DNA of 12,046 bases from an uncultured Coriobacteriaceae bacterium (lineage in GTDB: Bacteria > Actinomycetota > Coriobacteriia > Coriobacteriales > Eggerthellaceae): NCBI GenBank assembly GCA_900554945.1, contig USJN01000017.1, positions 1 to 12,046 on the forward strand, read 5' to 3'. Position 1 is the stretch's first letter. The number at the start of each line of letters is the position of its first letter. This document shows positions 5,116-12,046 of this stretch, in pieces. Both the position numbers and the translations under genes were made by a program. The notes under the pieces are model-generated. The model was not told the DNA's origin. It searched no databases and worked only from the letters and a program-made list of their open reading frames with translations.

Positions 5116-6651
5116 ATGTTAGATAGAGTGAACTTCTCATCACCGTCATCGCGCGATAGAGAGTACGAGCTGTTTACCTTGTTAAGCCGGCACAAAGTCC
5201 ACCGAAAGGCGCAATCCGAGATGAGCCAACAAGCATTGACGCAAACGCCCCGATGGGAAGAGCGAGCAGCAACCCTTTCCTCTCCCGCACCGTCTCGCCG
5301 CGCAGCAGGAGGGCGGAAAACTCGCACGCCGCGTTTGTTACACACCGCCGCCGCGCGGCGCGCAGCTCCGCACGTCCCCGCTCCGCCCGGCGCGTCCCTC
5401 TCGCGACGCGCAGACGATCCAGCTTCACCCTTCTCACTAAAAGCGGCATCCGCATACTGCACCGACCAGGCAGAATATCGCTATCGCATCGATGCGGGGA
5501 AGGCGTGTATCCTCTTTGCCGACTCCTCGTCGAAAGACCTGACCATCCCTCGGGCCATCGACGGCGCTCTCGTCACCGCAATTGCCGCAGGCGCGTTTTC
5601 CGATCTCGCGGCCCTCGAACGCGTTTCCCTTCCCAACTCGCTTACGTCCATCGGCGCCGAGGCATTCGCCCGCTGCACGAACCTTCGCGACGTGAAGCTG
5701 GGCTGCGCCCTCGAATCCATTGGCGAGGGAGCGTTTCGCGGCTGCCGGCACCTCGAACGCCTTGATTTGCCGAAGTCGCTGACGAGCATCGGAGACTCAG
5801 CGTTTTCAAACACGTCGCTTTCGCAGCTGATAATCCCCTCCTCTTGCGTGAACATCGGCGGCGACGCCCTGTGCACCGGGCCATCCTTCCCCGGATCGGC
5901 GGGACTCGCATACGCATCTTCGCTGAGCGAGGTTTCAGTCGCCCCGGGAAACCGCGCCTACGGGATGCACGGCGGCGTGCTGTGCCGCGAGGTGCCCGAC
6001 GGTCGACTCGATGCCGTGTTCTGCCCCGGGTTGGCCGACGACGTCGTGCTCGGCGAGCGCGTGTGCTCGGTCGCCCCAAGCACCTTCGCGGGAACCCATC
6101 GCATCGCGCATCTGATCATCTTCGAGACCGTTTCCTTCCCCGAAAAAACGCCGCCGCTTCCCAATCGCGCATGCGACCGCCTCACCATCGACTTCTCAAC
6201 CCCGCGCGGCACATCCTGGGAAATCTCGCTCGAGCTGCCTTCGGGCGCCGTCCGCAAATGCATCATCGATGCGGCTTTTCTCGGAGGACGCATTCGCCCC
6301 GAAGCGCTAGCCTGCGCCTATGACGACTTGCTTCCCCAGGTCAAAGACGAATTCGAGCAGACACGCCTCATGGCTGCGCGCCTCGCGAGGCCCGTCATGC
6401 TCGACGAGGCGCGCAGGGAGCTCTTCCGCAGCGTCGTCGACGAGTCGTTCGTGAGCCTTTGCGTTCACGCCGGCGCCCGCAACGATTGGGAAACGCTCGA
6501 CAACCTTATGGATTCGGGAATACTCGACGGCGAGCGCGCTCCTGAGGCCGTAAGCGCGCTCAACCGGTTCGGGTTCACGCTCGCCGCCGCACACGTGATC
6601 GACGGGAAGGAGAAACGTTTTGGCAGCCAGTGCATCGACTACGGAATCTAG
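5116..6651 (+). CDS. BspA-type leucine-rich-repeat protein, first gene of the VWA/MoxR operon
   Basis: A 511-residue protein at the longest start. Residues about 120-340 are LRR_5 (BspA/TpLRR) repeats: DLTIPRAIDGALVTAIAAGAF, then LTSIGAEAFARC, LESIGEGAFRGC and LTSIGDSAFSN, with the usual spacing of about 23. Residues 380-511 form a separate Ala/Leu/Arg-rich helical domain of unknown type. Residues 40-110 are rich in Arg, Ala, Pro and Ser and probably disordered. No signal peptide, membrane segment or sorting signal is seen, so it is probably cytoplasmic, unlike most BspA proteins. The start is uncertain. The ATG at 5116 has no ribosome site and lies at the predicted transcription start; the ATG at 5221 has only a distant AAAGG (11-base gap). 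The first 100 codons include several TTA codons unlike the rest. Its 3' end overlaps the VWA gene by 32 bases, so the two are probably co-translated. Role unknown; LRRs usually bind proteins. Confidence 0.85.
   Translation: MLDRVNFSSPSSRDREYELFTLLSRHKVHRKAQSEMSQQALTQTPRWEERAATLSSPAPSRRAAGGRKTRTPRLLHTAAARRAAPHVPAPPGASLSRRADDPASPFSLKAASAYCTDQAEYRYRIDAGKACILFADSSSKDLTIPRAIDGALVTAIAAGAFSDLAALERVSLPNSLTSIGAEAFARCTNLRDVKLGCALESIGEGAFRGCRHLERLDLPKSLTSIGDSAFSNTSLSQLIIPSSCVNIGGDALCTGPSFPGSAGLAYASSLSEVSVAPGNRAYGMHGGVLCREVPDGRLDAVFCPGLADDVVLGERVCSVAPSTFAGTHRIAHLIIFETVSFPEKTPPLPNRACDRLTIDFSTPRGTSWEISLELPSGAVRKCIIDAAFLGGRIRPEALACAYDDLLPQVKDEFEQTRLMAARLARPVMLDEARRELFRSVVDESFVSLCVHAGARNDWETLDNLMDSGILDGERAPEAVSALNRFGFTLAAAHVIDGKEKRFGSQCIDYGI
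6607..6612 (+). promoter_or_regulatory. Ribosome binding site for the TTG start of the VWA-like gene
   Basis: AAGGAG lies inside the LRR gene, 7 bases before the TTG at 6620. It supports that start and translational coupling of the two genes. Confidence 0.8.
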
Positions 6652-8236
6652 CGCATCACCGGCAACTGCGCCCGTCCTCGTCGAAGCGGCAAGCATCGCG
6701 CAGGGGGCAATCGAAAATGCGCGGGTCTCCCTCATGGCGCAGCTTCCCTTTATGGACGTCGCGCTGTGGCGCATGCCGATTGTGGCGCGCCTTCAGGAAA
6801 ACGCGTTCGAAACCGACGGGCGCCTTCTCTGGTTCGACTCCGCGCGGGTGATAGACCTGTACCGAAAAAGCCCCAACGAAGTCTTGCGCGGATACTTCCA
6901 CACCATCATGCACTGCGTGTTCCGCCATCCCTTCGACGACAAGCACCCCGCGCGTGCCCTTTGGGACACCGCATGCGATGCATCGGTCGAGGCGACCGCG
7001 ATCGAGCTGCTCGGAACAGGCTTCCCAAGCGCGCAAGACGGCACGGCAAAGCGCATGCTTGGCAAAATCCGCGAGAAATGCCCGACCCTCACCGCGCAGA
7101 GCATCTATCGCGCGCTCATCGGAGTCGGCGAGGAAAACCCTCCTGCATTCTCTCCCGCTTTCGCCGCTTCGCTCGAAAACGTGTTCGTACGCGACGGGCA
7201 CGAGGCGTGGCCGCGCACCAGCGAGCGCGGCTTCTCGACGAAAAGCGCAGGTGACAAGCTTTTTCTCACGCCCTCCGACGGAACCGACAAGCTCAGCGGA
7301 AAACCCGACGACGATGCGGACAGCGAGGATAAGAGCCGCTCGCCCGGAGCCAACATGCCCGGAATGGCGGCACCATCGTCGAGCAGCAACGCGGTGCTCG
7401 GGGACATCGAGGACCCCGATGCGATCGTCGACGTGGAGTCCTCCGAGGAAGCCGAGGCAACCTTCGAATCGATGGACGGCGTATCCTACTCCGATTTCTC
7501 GGACATGAGCTGGCAAGATATCAGCTCGCAGATCGATATGGACATGGAGGCGTTCTCGGGCAAGATCGGTCTCAACGTCGGAACCTTCCAGGTGAACCTC
7601 ACCGTCGCAAATCGCAAACGATACGACTACCGCGCGTTCCTCAAGCGCTTTTCCGCACTGTCGGAGGAAATGAAGACAAGCCCCGACGAGTTCGACTACA
7701 TCTACTACACATACGGGCTTTCGCGATACAAGAACATGCCGCTCATCGAGCCGCTTGAATACCAGGAGTCGAATCGCATCCGCGACTTCGTCATCGCCAT
7801 CGACACATCGGCGTCGTGCGCCGGAAAACTCGTGCGCACCTTCGCGGAGAAGACCTACGACGTGCTGAAGAACTCCGAGGGCTTCGGACATAAGGTGAAC
7901 ATCCACGTGATTCAATGCGACTGCGATATCACGCGCGATGTGAAGATAACCTCAATTCGCGATATCGACCGCGCCTTCGAGGAATTCGTCACGCGCGGAT
8001 TCGGCGGCACCGATTTCCGCCCCGTGTTCAAATACGTCGACGAGCTTGTTCGCACACGCGAGCTCGCGAACCTGAAGGGGCTCATCTATTTCACCGATGG
8101 CCTGGGGAAATACCCCGTAACCCCACCTGCCTACGAGACGGCGTTCGTGTTTGTGGACGACACGCCGCGAGAAAGGAAGGTGCCGCCCTGGGCAATGAAG
8201 GTAATCATGGACGAAGACGACGTATTCGAGCTGTGA
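6620..8236 (+). CDS. DUF2201-type protein: metallopeptidase-like N-domain plus VWA-like domain
   Basis: A 538-residue cytoplasmic protein starting at TTG, chosen for the AAGGAG 7 bases upstream. The N-terminal half (about 25-200) matches the putative metallopeptidase domain of DUF2201 proteins: YFHTIMHCVFRHP gives H94, H98 and H103, and LWDTACDASVE (115-124) fits the downstream W..A.D..V motif. The family's HExxH is here H-T-I-M-H, so the catalytic Glu is replaced by Thr. Residues about 210-300 are an acidic, Ser/Asp/Glu-rich linker. The C-terminal VWA-like domain (about 385-538) has a complete MIDAS: D395-T-S397-A-S399, T464 in GGTDFRP and D493 in FTDG. Such proteins act with a MoxR AAA+ ATPase, whose gene follows 88 bases downstream, in assembling or remodelling other proteins or inserting metal. 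The exact client is unknown. It is probably not an active peptidase. Confidence 0.88.
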   Translation: MAASASTTESSASPATAPVLVEAASIAQGAIENARVSLMAQLPFMDVALWRMPIVARLQENAFETDGRLLWFDSARVIDLYRKSPNEVLRGYFHTIMHCVFRHPFDDKHPARALWDTACDASVEATAIELLGTGFPSAQDGTAKRMLGKIREKCPTLTAQSIYRALIGVGEENPPAFSPAFAASLENVFVRDGHEAWPRTSERGFSTKSAGDKLFLTPSDGTDKLSGKPDDDADSEDKSRSPGANMPGMAAPSSSSNAVLGDIEDPDAIVDVESSEEAEATFESMDGVSYSDFSDMSWQDISSQIDMDMEAFSGKIGLNVGTFQVNLTVANRKRYDYRAFLKRFSALSEEMKTSPDEFDYIYYTYGLSRYKNMPLIEPLEYQESNRIRDFVIAIDTSASCAGKLVRTFAEKTYDVLKNSEGFGHKVNIHVIQCDCDITRDVKITSIRDIDRAFEEFVTRGFGGTDFRPVFKYVDELVRTRELANLKGLIYFTDGLGKYPVTPPAYETAFVFVDDTPRERKVPPWAMKVIMDEDDVFEL

Positions 8237-8324
8237 GGAAAGCTCGGCAAAGATACCGACAACTAGGCGCCCTCCGCGCCGCGACGCGCGACGCCGGGCG
8301 GCCATTCCGAAAGGAGTTCCCTGT

Positions 8325-9914
8325 ATGAACATCGCAGAAGCGAAAAACCAGATCGAGGAAACCGTCGAGGGATACCTCACCCGCGATGAAACCGGCGCCT
8401 ACCTCATCGCGCCCGAAGCGCAGCGTCCCTTGTTCCTCCTCGGCGCACCCGGCATTGGGAAAACAGCCGTGGTCGGACAGGTGGCAAGAGAGCTCGGCAT
8501 CGGACTCGTGTCGTATTCCATGACGCACCACACACGGCAAAGCGCGCTCGGCCTGCCTTTCGTCGTGCACAAGCGCTACGGCGACGAGGAGTTCGACGTC
8601 AGCGAGTACACGATGAGCGAGATCATCGCATCGATTTACGATTACCGCGAGGAAACAGGGCATGACCGGGGAATCCTCTTTCTCGACGAAATCAACTGCG
8701 TGTCGGAAACGCTCTATCCCTCGATGCTGCAGTTTCTGCAGTTCAAGACTTTCGGGCGACATAAGATTCCCGACGGATGGATTGTGGTGTGTGCGGGCAA
8801 TCCGCCCGAGTACAACCGGTCGGTGTACGATTTCGACGTGGTGACCCTCGACCGACTGCGCAAGATCGCCGTCGAGCCCGACCTTGAAGCCTGGCGCGCC
8901 TATGCGATCAAAACAGGCGTTCATCCTGCGATTTTATCGTACCTCGAGGTAAAGCCCGACCACTTCTACTCCGTCGAGTCGACGCCCGATGGCAAGTCGT
9001 TCGTCACTGCGCGCGGTTGGGACGACCTGTCGCGCATCATCAAGCTTCGCGAGATGAAGGGCAAGACGGTCGACCGCATCCTCGTCGACCAGTTCCTGCA
9101 AGACGACTCGATTGCCGAGCGATTCGCCCAATACTACCTGCTGTTCACAAAATATCGCTCCGACTATCAGATTTCGGCGATTCTTGCAGGTAGCGCCCCC
9201 GACGAGATAAGGGAGCGAGCGAGAGCGGCGCGCTTCGACGAGAGGCTGGCGCTCGCACGTCTGATTCTCGACGCGCTCGACGCGCACACCGGAGCAGTCG
9301 TCGAGACCGAACAGGTCGTGCGCGTGGTGCGCGACGCGATCAGGGAGGAAAAGCCCGCTATTCTGAGCGGCGAAAACGCGCAGGACGCACTCGAGGGCAC
9401 ATCCTGCGCACTCATGCAGCGAGCCGCGCTCGATGAAAAAGCCGGGATGCCCGCAAAGAAGCTGCGGCCCTATCGCCTTGGCGCAACATGGCTTTCCGAG
9501 TTCGCAGGCGCATGCGGGGGCGAGCGCGCGCTTTCCGGAGAAACGGCATTCTCCGTTATAGAGTGCGCCTATTCGGCTCGCGTGAGAGAAATGAAAGAGT
9601 GCTCCGAGGCATGCGCACGGGAAATTGAGTGCGCTTTCGGATTCGTTGAGGGCACTTTCGGGAATGGGCGGGAAATGGTCGCCTTCGCCGCCGAGTTCGC
9701 CGCACGCGAGGGAACCTCGCAGTTTGCAAGCCGTTTCGGAAGCGACGCCTACACCGAACATGGGAAGGATGTTCTTGCCGCGAGCGGTCAATCCGACCTG
9801 GAGAAACGTCTCCAGGCAATCAATCTAGACGCACTCGCGACCGCCGACGAGGAGGCTCGCAAAGCCGAAGCATCCAAGAAATCGTGCGGGTGCGGAAGCT
9901 GCAGCGGCTGCTGA
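8325..9914 (+). CDS. MoxR-type AAA+ ATPase with C-terminal cysteine tail
   Basis: A 529-residue ATPase. Walker A is GAPGIGKT (40-47), Walker B is ILFLDEIN (117-124, D121/E122) and sensor 1 is N159 in CAGNPPEYN. VTLDRLRKI (173-181) supplies the arginine-finger region. Residues about 200-500 are a helical extension longer than in small MoxR proteins (about 330 residues). The last nine residues, after KKS, are CGCGSCSGC: cysteines 521, 523, 526 and 529, a CxCxxCxxC cluster able to bind a metal or an Fe-S cluster. The ATG at 8325 follows GAAAGGAG with an 8-base gap. It is the third gene of the unit after the VWA-like gene. MoxR ATPases use ATP to work with VWA partners, as in RavA-ViaA and MoxR with methanol dehydrogenase, so this pair most likely acts as a chaperone or metal-loading machine, perhaps on or with the LRR protein. 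Confidence 0.92.
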   Translation: MNIAEAKNQIEETVEGYLTRDETGAYLIAPEAQRPLFLLGAPGIGKTAVVGQVARELGIGLVSYSMTHHTRQSALGLPFVVHKRYGDEEFDVSEYTMSEIIASIYDYREETGHDRGILFLDEINCVSETLYPSMLQFLQFKTFGRHKIPDGWIVVCAGNPPEYNRSVYDFDVVTLDRLRKIAVEPDLEAWRAYAIKTGVHPAILSYLEVKPDHFYSVESTPDGKSFVTARGWDDLSRIIKLREMKGKTVDRILVDQFLQDDSIAERFAQYYLLFTKYRSDYQISAILAGSAPDEIRERARAARFDERLALARLILDALDAHTGAVVETEQVVRVVRDAIREEKPAILSGENAQDALEGTSCALMQRAALDEKAGMPAKKLRPYRLGATWLSEFAGACGGERALSGETAFSVIECAYSARVREMKECSEACAREIECAFGFVEGTFGNGREMVAFAAEFAAREGTSQFASRFGSDAYTEHGKDVLAASGQSDLEKRLQAINLDALATADEEARKAEASKKSCGCGSCSGC

Positions 9915-9989
9915 CGCTAGCAGAACGCAGACGAGGAGCCATCCCATAAGCGCCCGTCGCCTGAGCAAACACGAGCTCGCGCCCGCGGC

Positions 9990-10030
9990 AAAAAAGAAGA
10001 GACGCGCCTTCTTTGCGGGGCGCGTCTCTT
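9990..10030 (-). terminator. Strong terminator between the converging operon and cstA
   Basis: AAGAGACGCGCC (9997-10008) and GGCGCGTCTCTT (10019-10030) form a perfect 12-bp stem with a 10-base loop. On the minus strand it is followed by CTTTTTTG (complement of about 9989-9996), so it ends cstA transcription, 26 bases after the cstA stop. The plus strand lacks a T-run after the stem. It may still slow transcription from the MoxR operon, which has no other obvious terminator. Confidence 0.9.
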
Positions 10031-10056
10031 CGCGGAAAGAGCTATAGGCCGCCAAG

Positions 10057-11865
10057 CTACTCGGCGGAGGATGCCTTCTGCTTCTTCGCAGTGGCGACAA
10101 TCGTCTTCACGCCCTTGACAGCGAGCACGATCGCCAGCACGAACAGCAGCACGGCGAGAATCGCCTGCAGCACCGGCGCGAGCGCGATGCCGCTCGTCAT
10201 GATGGTGGTGACCTTCTGGTAGAAGGTGATAGCGAGCGACGTCAACGTGGCGAGCAGCATAAACGCCATCGGCACGAAGAACATCTTGTTGTTGCGCCCG
10301 GCGTTGCCGAGCCATGCGCACACAGCAAGCAGGGCAAGAGCGGCGAGCAACTGGTTCGCAGCACCGAACAGCGGCCAGATGATGGAGTAGCCCGTCATGC
10401 CCAGGATGATGCCGATGACCACGGTGATGATCGTCGCCACGTAGGGGTTCGCCATGAACTTGTGCACGCCCGTGAGCTCCTCGGGCTTCTTGTCGACCGG
10501 CGTCCAAAGCTCCTGGAACATGTAGCGCGCAAGGCGCGTCGCCGTGTCGAGCGAAGTCAGGCAGAATGCGGAAACAGCAAGGATGAGCAGCGCATATGCG
10601 AGTCCTTGCACATCGGCAAGGCCGGGGATGCAGGCGAGCATCTGCGAAAGACCGTCCGCAAAGACCGCCGTCGGGGACGCATATCCGCCAGCCGCGTACT
10701 TGCTCCACACGAAGCCGACGGCACACAGCGAGATCACCGCGAGCACGCACTCGATGAGCATGCCGCCATAACCGATCGGCTGCGCCTGGCCCTCCTTGTC
10801 GAGCTGCTTGGACGTGGTACCCGAAGCGACGAGGCTATGGAAGCCGGAGATTGCGCCGCACGCGATGGTGATGAACAGCGCCGGGAACAAAAAGCCGGAA
10901 GCGGCGGCCTTGTTCGTGATGGTCTTGCCCGCCTCGTCGACGAGCTGCTGGCCGGTGGAAGCATCGAAAGCGACGTTAGAGGCGACGAAGCCGGTGAACG
11001 CCGGAATCTGCAGGTCGGTCGCGGCGCCCATGATGCTTGCGCCCACGATGCCGATGATGGCGAGGATGATCATGCCATAAAGCAGATAGCTCGACAGGTA
11101 GTCGCGCGGCTGCAGGAGAATCCACACCGGGGCAACGGAGGCGACCAGGATGTACACGCCGAGGATGATCATCCACGTGTCATAGTCGAGCGAGATCGCA
11201 ATGCCCATAAGCGGCAAGTTGTATCCGATGGCAACCATGATGACAATCAGGATGATCGCAGAGACAATGTTCACGGGGCCGGGAATGTTGCGGCCGCGCG
11301 TGACGAAGCCGTAGACGACGGCGACACCGATGAAGATGACCGAGATCATGGCCGTCTGCTCGTTGGCGAGGTTGGTTGCCGGGGCCGCCGAGGCGGAAAC
11401 GACGAACGTGTTCGCAACGATAGAGGCAAATGCGGCAACAACCAGCAACAGCGTCAGATAAGCGAAGATGCAGAAGAGCTTCTTCGCCGTATTGTCGATG
11501 TTCTCCGCGACGACGACGGCAAGCGTCTGGCCCTTATGACGAAGCGAGGCGAACAAGGCGCCGAAATCATGCATGGCGCCGAAGAAGATGCCGCCAACGA
11601 GCACCCACAAAAGCACGGGCACCCAACCGAAGACAGCGGCCTGAATCGGGCCGTTGATCGGGCCTGCGCCGGCAATCGACGAGAAGTGGTGGCCGAGCAC
11701 CACGTACGGCGGCGCCGGCACGTAATCCACACCGTCTTCCAGCTCATGAGCCGGAGTCGGGCGCTTTGGATCGACTCCCCATTGCTTGGCAAGCCAGCCA
11801 CCGTAGCACACATAGCCGATGACCAGAATGACCATAGCAACAAGGAAGATAATCAATGCGTTCAT
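10057..11865 (-). CDS. cstA: CstA-family pyruvate/peptide transporter (carbon starvation protein)
   Basis: An integral inner-membrane carrier of 602 residues with many hydrophobic segments from the N-terminal one (about 3-23) onward. The hallmark of the family is GHHFSSIAGAGPINGP (58-73) followed by FGAMHDF. E. coli homologues CstA and BtsT (about 700 residues) take up pyruvate and/or peptides with proton symport; the shorter length here is common in anaerobic Gram-positives. The ATG at 11865 was chosen for AAGGAA 6 bases upstream; a longer in-frame start at 11964 lies upstream of the putative promoter and has no site. The gene is monocistronic, converging on the MoxR operon. Substrate choice between pyruvate and peptides cannot be told from sequence. 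In enterobacteria this family is often controlled by LytTR regulators (BtsR); the LytTR gene at 2158-2871 is a candidate here. Confidence 0.93.
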   Translation of the reverse strand: MNALIIFLVAMVILVIGYVCYGGWLAKQWGVDPKRPTPAHELEDGVDYVPAPPYVVLGHHFSSIAGAGPINGPIQAAVFGWVPVLLWVLVGGIFFGAMHDFGALFASLRHKGQTLAVVVAENIDNTAKKLFCIFAYLTLLLVVAAFASIVANTFVVSASAAPATNLANEQTAMISVIFIGVAVVYGFVTRGRNIPGPVNIVSAIILIVIMVAIGYNLPLMGIAISLDYDTWMIILGVYILVASVAPVWILLQPRDYLSSYLLYGMIILAIIGIVGASIMGAATDLQIPAFTGFVASNVAFDASTGQQLVDEAGKTITNKAAASGFLFPALFITIACGAISGFHSLVASGTTSKQLDKEGQAQPIGYGGMLIECVLAVISLCAVGFVWSKYAAGGYASPTAVFADGLSQMLACIPGLADVQGLAYALLILAVSAFCLTSLDTATRLARYMFQELWTPVDKKPEELTGVHKFMANPYVATIITVVIGIILGMTGYSIIWPLFGAANQLLAALALLAVCAWLGNAGRNNKMFFVPMAFMLLATLTSLAITFYQKVTTIMTSGIALAPVLQAILAVLLFVLAIVLAVKGVKTIVATAKKQKASSAE

Positions 11866-11894
11866 TGAAGGTTCCTTACGTATGTCTGAAGCGT

Positions 11895-11922
11895 ATTTAA
11901 GCCAGACGCAGATTAGCCTCAA
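11895..11922 (-). promoter_or_regulatory. Possible cstA promoter
   Basis: On the minus strand TTGAGG (11917-11922, 4 of 6) and TTAAAT (11895-11900, 4 of 6) are separated by 16 bases. Transcription would start near 11888, giving a leader of about 22 bases with the ribosome site at 11872-11877. No clear LytTR-type direct repeat was found nearby. Confidence 0.35.
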
Positions 11923-12046
11923 TCGTTGAAGCCACCTGCTTCCCGGCAGCATTCGCATAGGCACAGCGGGTTGAGAGGTCGGCTACGATCACGCGAAGAT
12001 CCGCCCAACCGCGAAACCCGAGAGCGAAGTTCTTTCGAAACCGAAC
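11923..12046. other. Right-edge region upstream of cstA, nothing recognised
   Basis: About 124 bases to the window edge. No coding frame with a ribosome site, RNA gene or repeat is convincing. It may hold distal regulatory sites of cstA or the end of the next gene. Confidence 0.5.

Noticed and set aside
3822..5126. Long plus-strand open frame across the dipeptidase gene, G-rich tract and tRNA
   Set aside because: It runs antisense to a clear M20 peptidase and through a tRNA, has Arg/Ala-rich low-complexity content and no ribosome site; a GC-bias shadow.
6656..7915. 419-codon minus-strand frame opposite the VWA-like gene
   Set aside because: The plus-strand frame has family motifs (MIDAS, HxxxH) and ribosome site; the opposite frame shows no domain.
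8934..9791. 285-codon minus-strand frame opposite the MoxR gene
   Set aside because: Antisense to a gene with complete Walker motifs; no independent support.
10462..11868. 468-codon plus-strand frame opposite cstA
   Set aside because: It is the His/Arg/Asp-rich complement of a membrane protein gene, with no recognisable domain or ribosome site.
11921..11975. GTTGA words upstream of cstA as LytTR binding repeats
   Set aside because: The copies are about 45 bases apart rather than the roughly 21-23 expected, and their flanks do not fit the LytTR consensus.
1..12046. CRISPR arrays, insertion sequences, phage genes or attachment sites
   Set aside because: No regularly spaced repeats, transposase or integrase motifs, or terminal inverted repeats with target duplications were seen; the tRNA-Leu 3' end is not repeated in the window.

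Overview
The window looks like a piece of a high-GC actinobacterial chromosome. A gut Coriobacteriia member (Eggerthellales-like: Slackia, Eggerthella, Gordonibacter, Adlercreutzia) is the best guess. The reasons are the GC- and Arg/Ala-rich coding, classical AAGGAGG-type Shine-Dalgarno sites, GTG and TTG starts, a BspA-type leucine-rich-repeat gene, and a LytTR regulator with a CstA transporter nearby. This is inferred from style and gene families; nothing in the window fixes the genus.

Left part (1-4496), all on the minus strand: the first 12 codons of an unidentified gene; a glucose-6-phosphate isomerase of the type found fused to transaldolase in other bacteria, closed by a strong terminator; a 329-base spacer with a terminator and repeated GGACAAG words; a LytTR response regulator with no kinase beside it; and a PepV-like M20 metallodipeptidase with a GTG start.

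Middle (4497-5115): a 353-base spacer that includes a 170-base run with no T at all on the plus strand (98 G, 42 C, 30 A) and several G-quadruplex-type motifs. It is followed by a tRNA-Leu(CAA) gene with its own promoter, encoded CCA and intrinsic terminator, and then by an AT-richer promoter region.

Right-centre (5116-9914), plus strand: a three-gene unit. It encodes a BspA-type LRR protein with an Arg/Ala/Pro-rich N-terminus and a helical C-terminal domain, a DUF2201-type protein (metallopeptidase-like N-half without the catalytic Glu, plus a VWA-like domain with an intact MIDAS), and a MoxR-type AAA+ ATPase ending in a CxCxxCxxC tail. The first two genes overlap by 32 bases and each of the last two has a strong ribosome site. 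This resembles MoxR/VWA chaperone pairs such as RavA-ViaA, here with an LRR partner. It is the best candidate for an undescribed system in the window.

Right end (10057-12046): a cstA-family transporter gene on the minus strand, converging on the operon, with a strong terminator between them. CstA-family carriers are often controlled by LytTR regulators, so the regulator at 2158-2871 may act on this gene. The last 120 or so bases contain nothing I recognise.

Many long open frames lie opposite or across the real genes. They are normal for GC-rich DNA and are left out.
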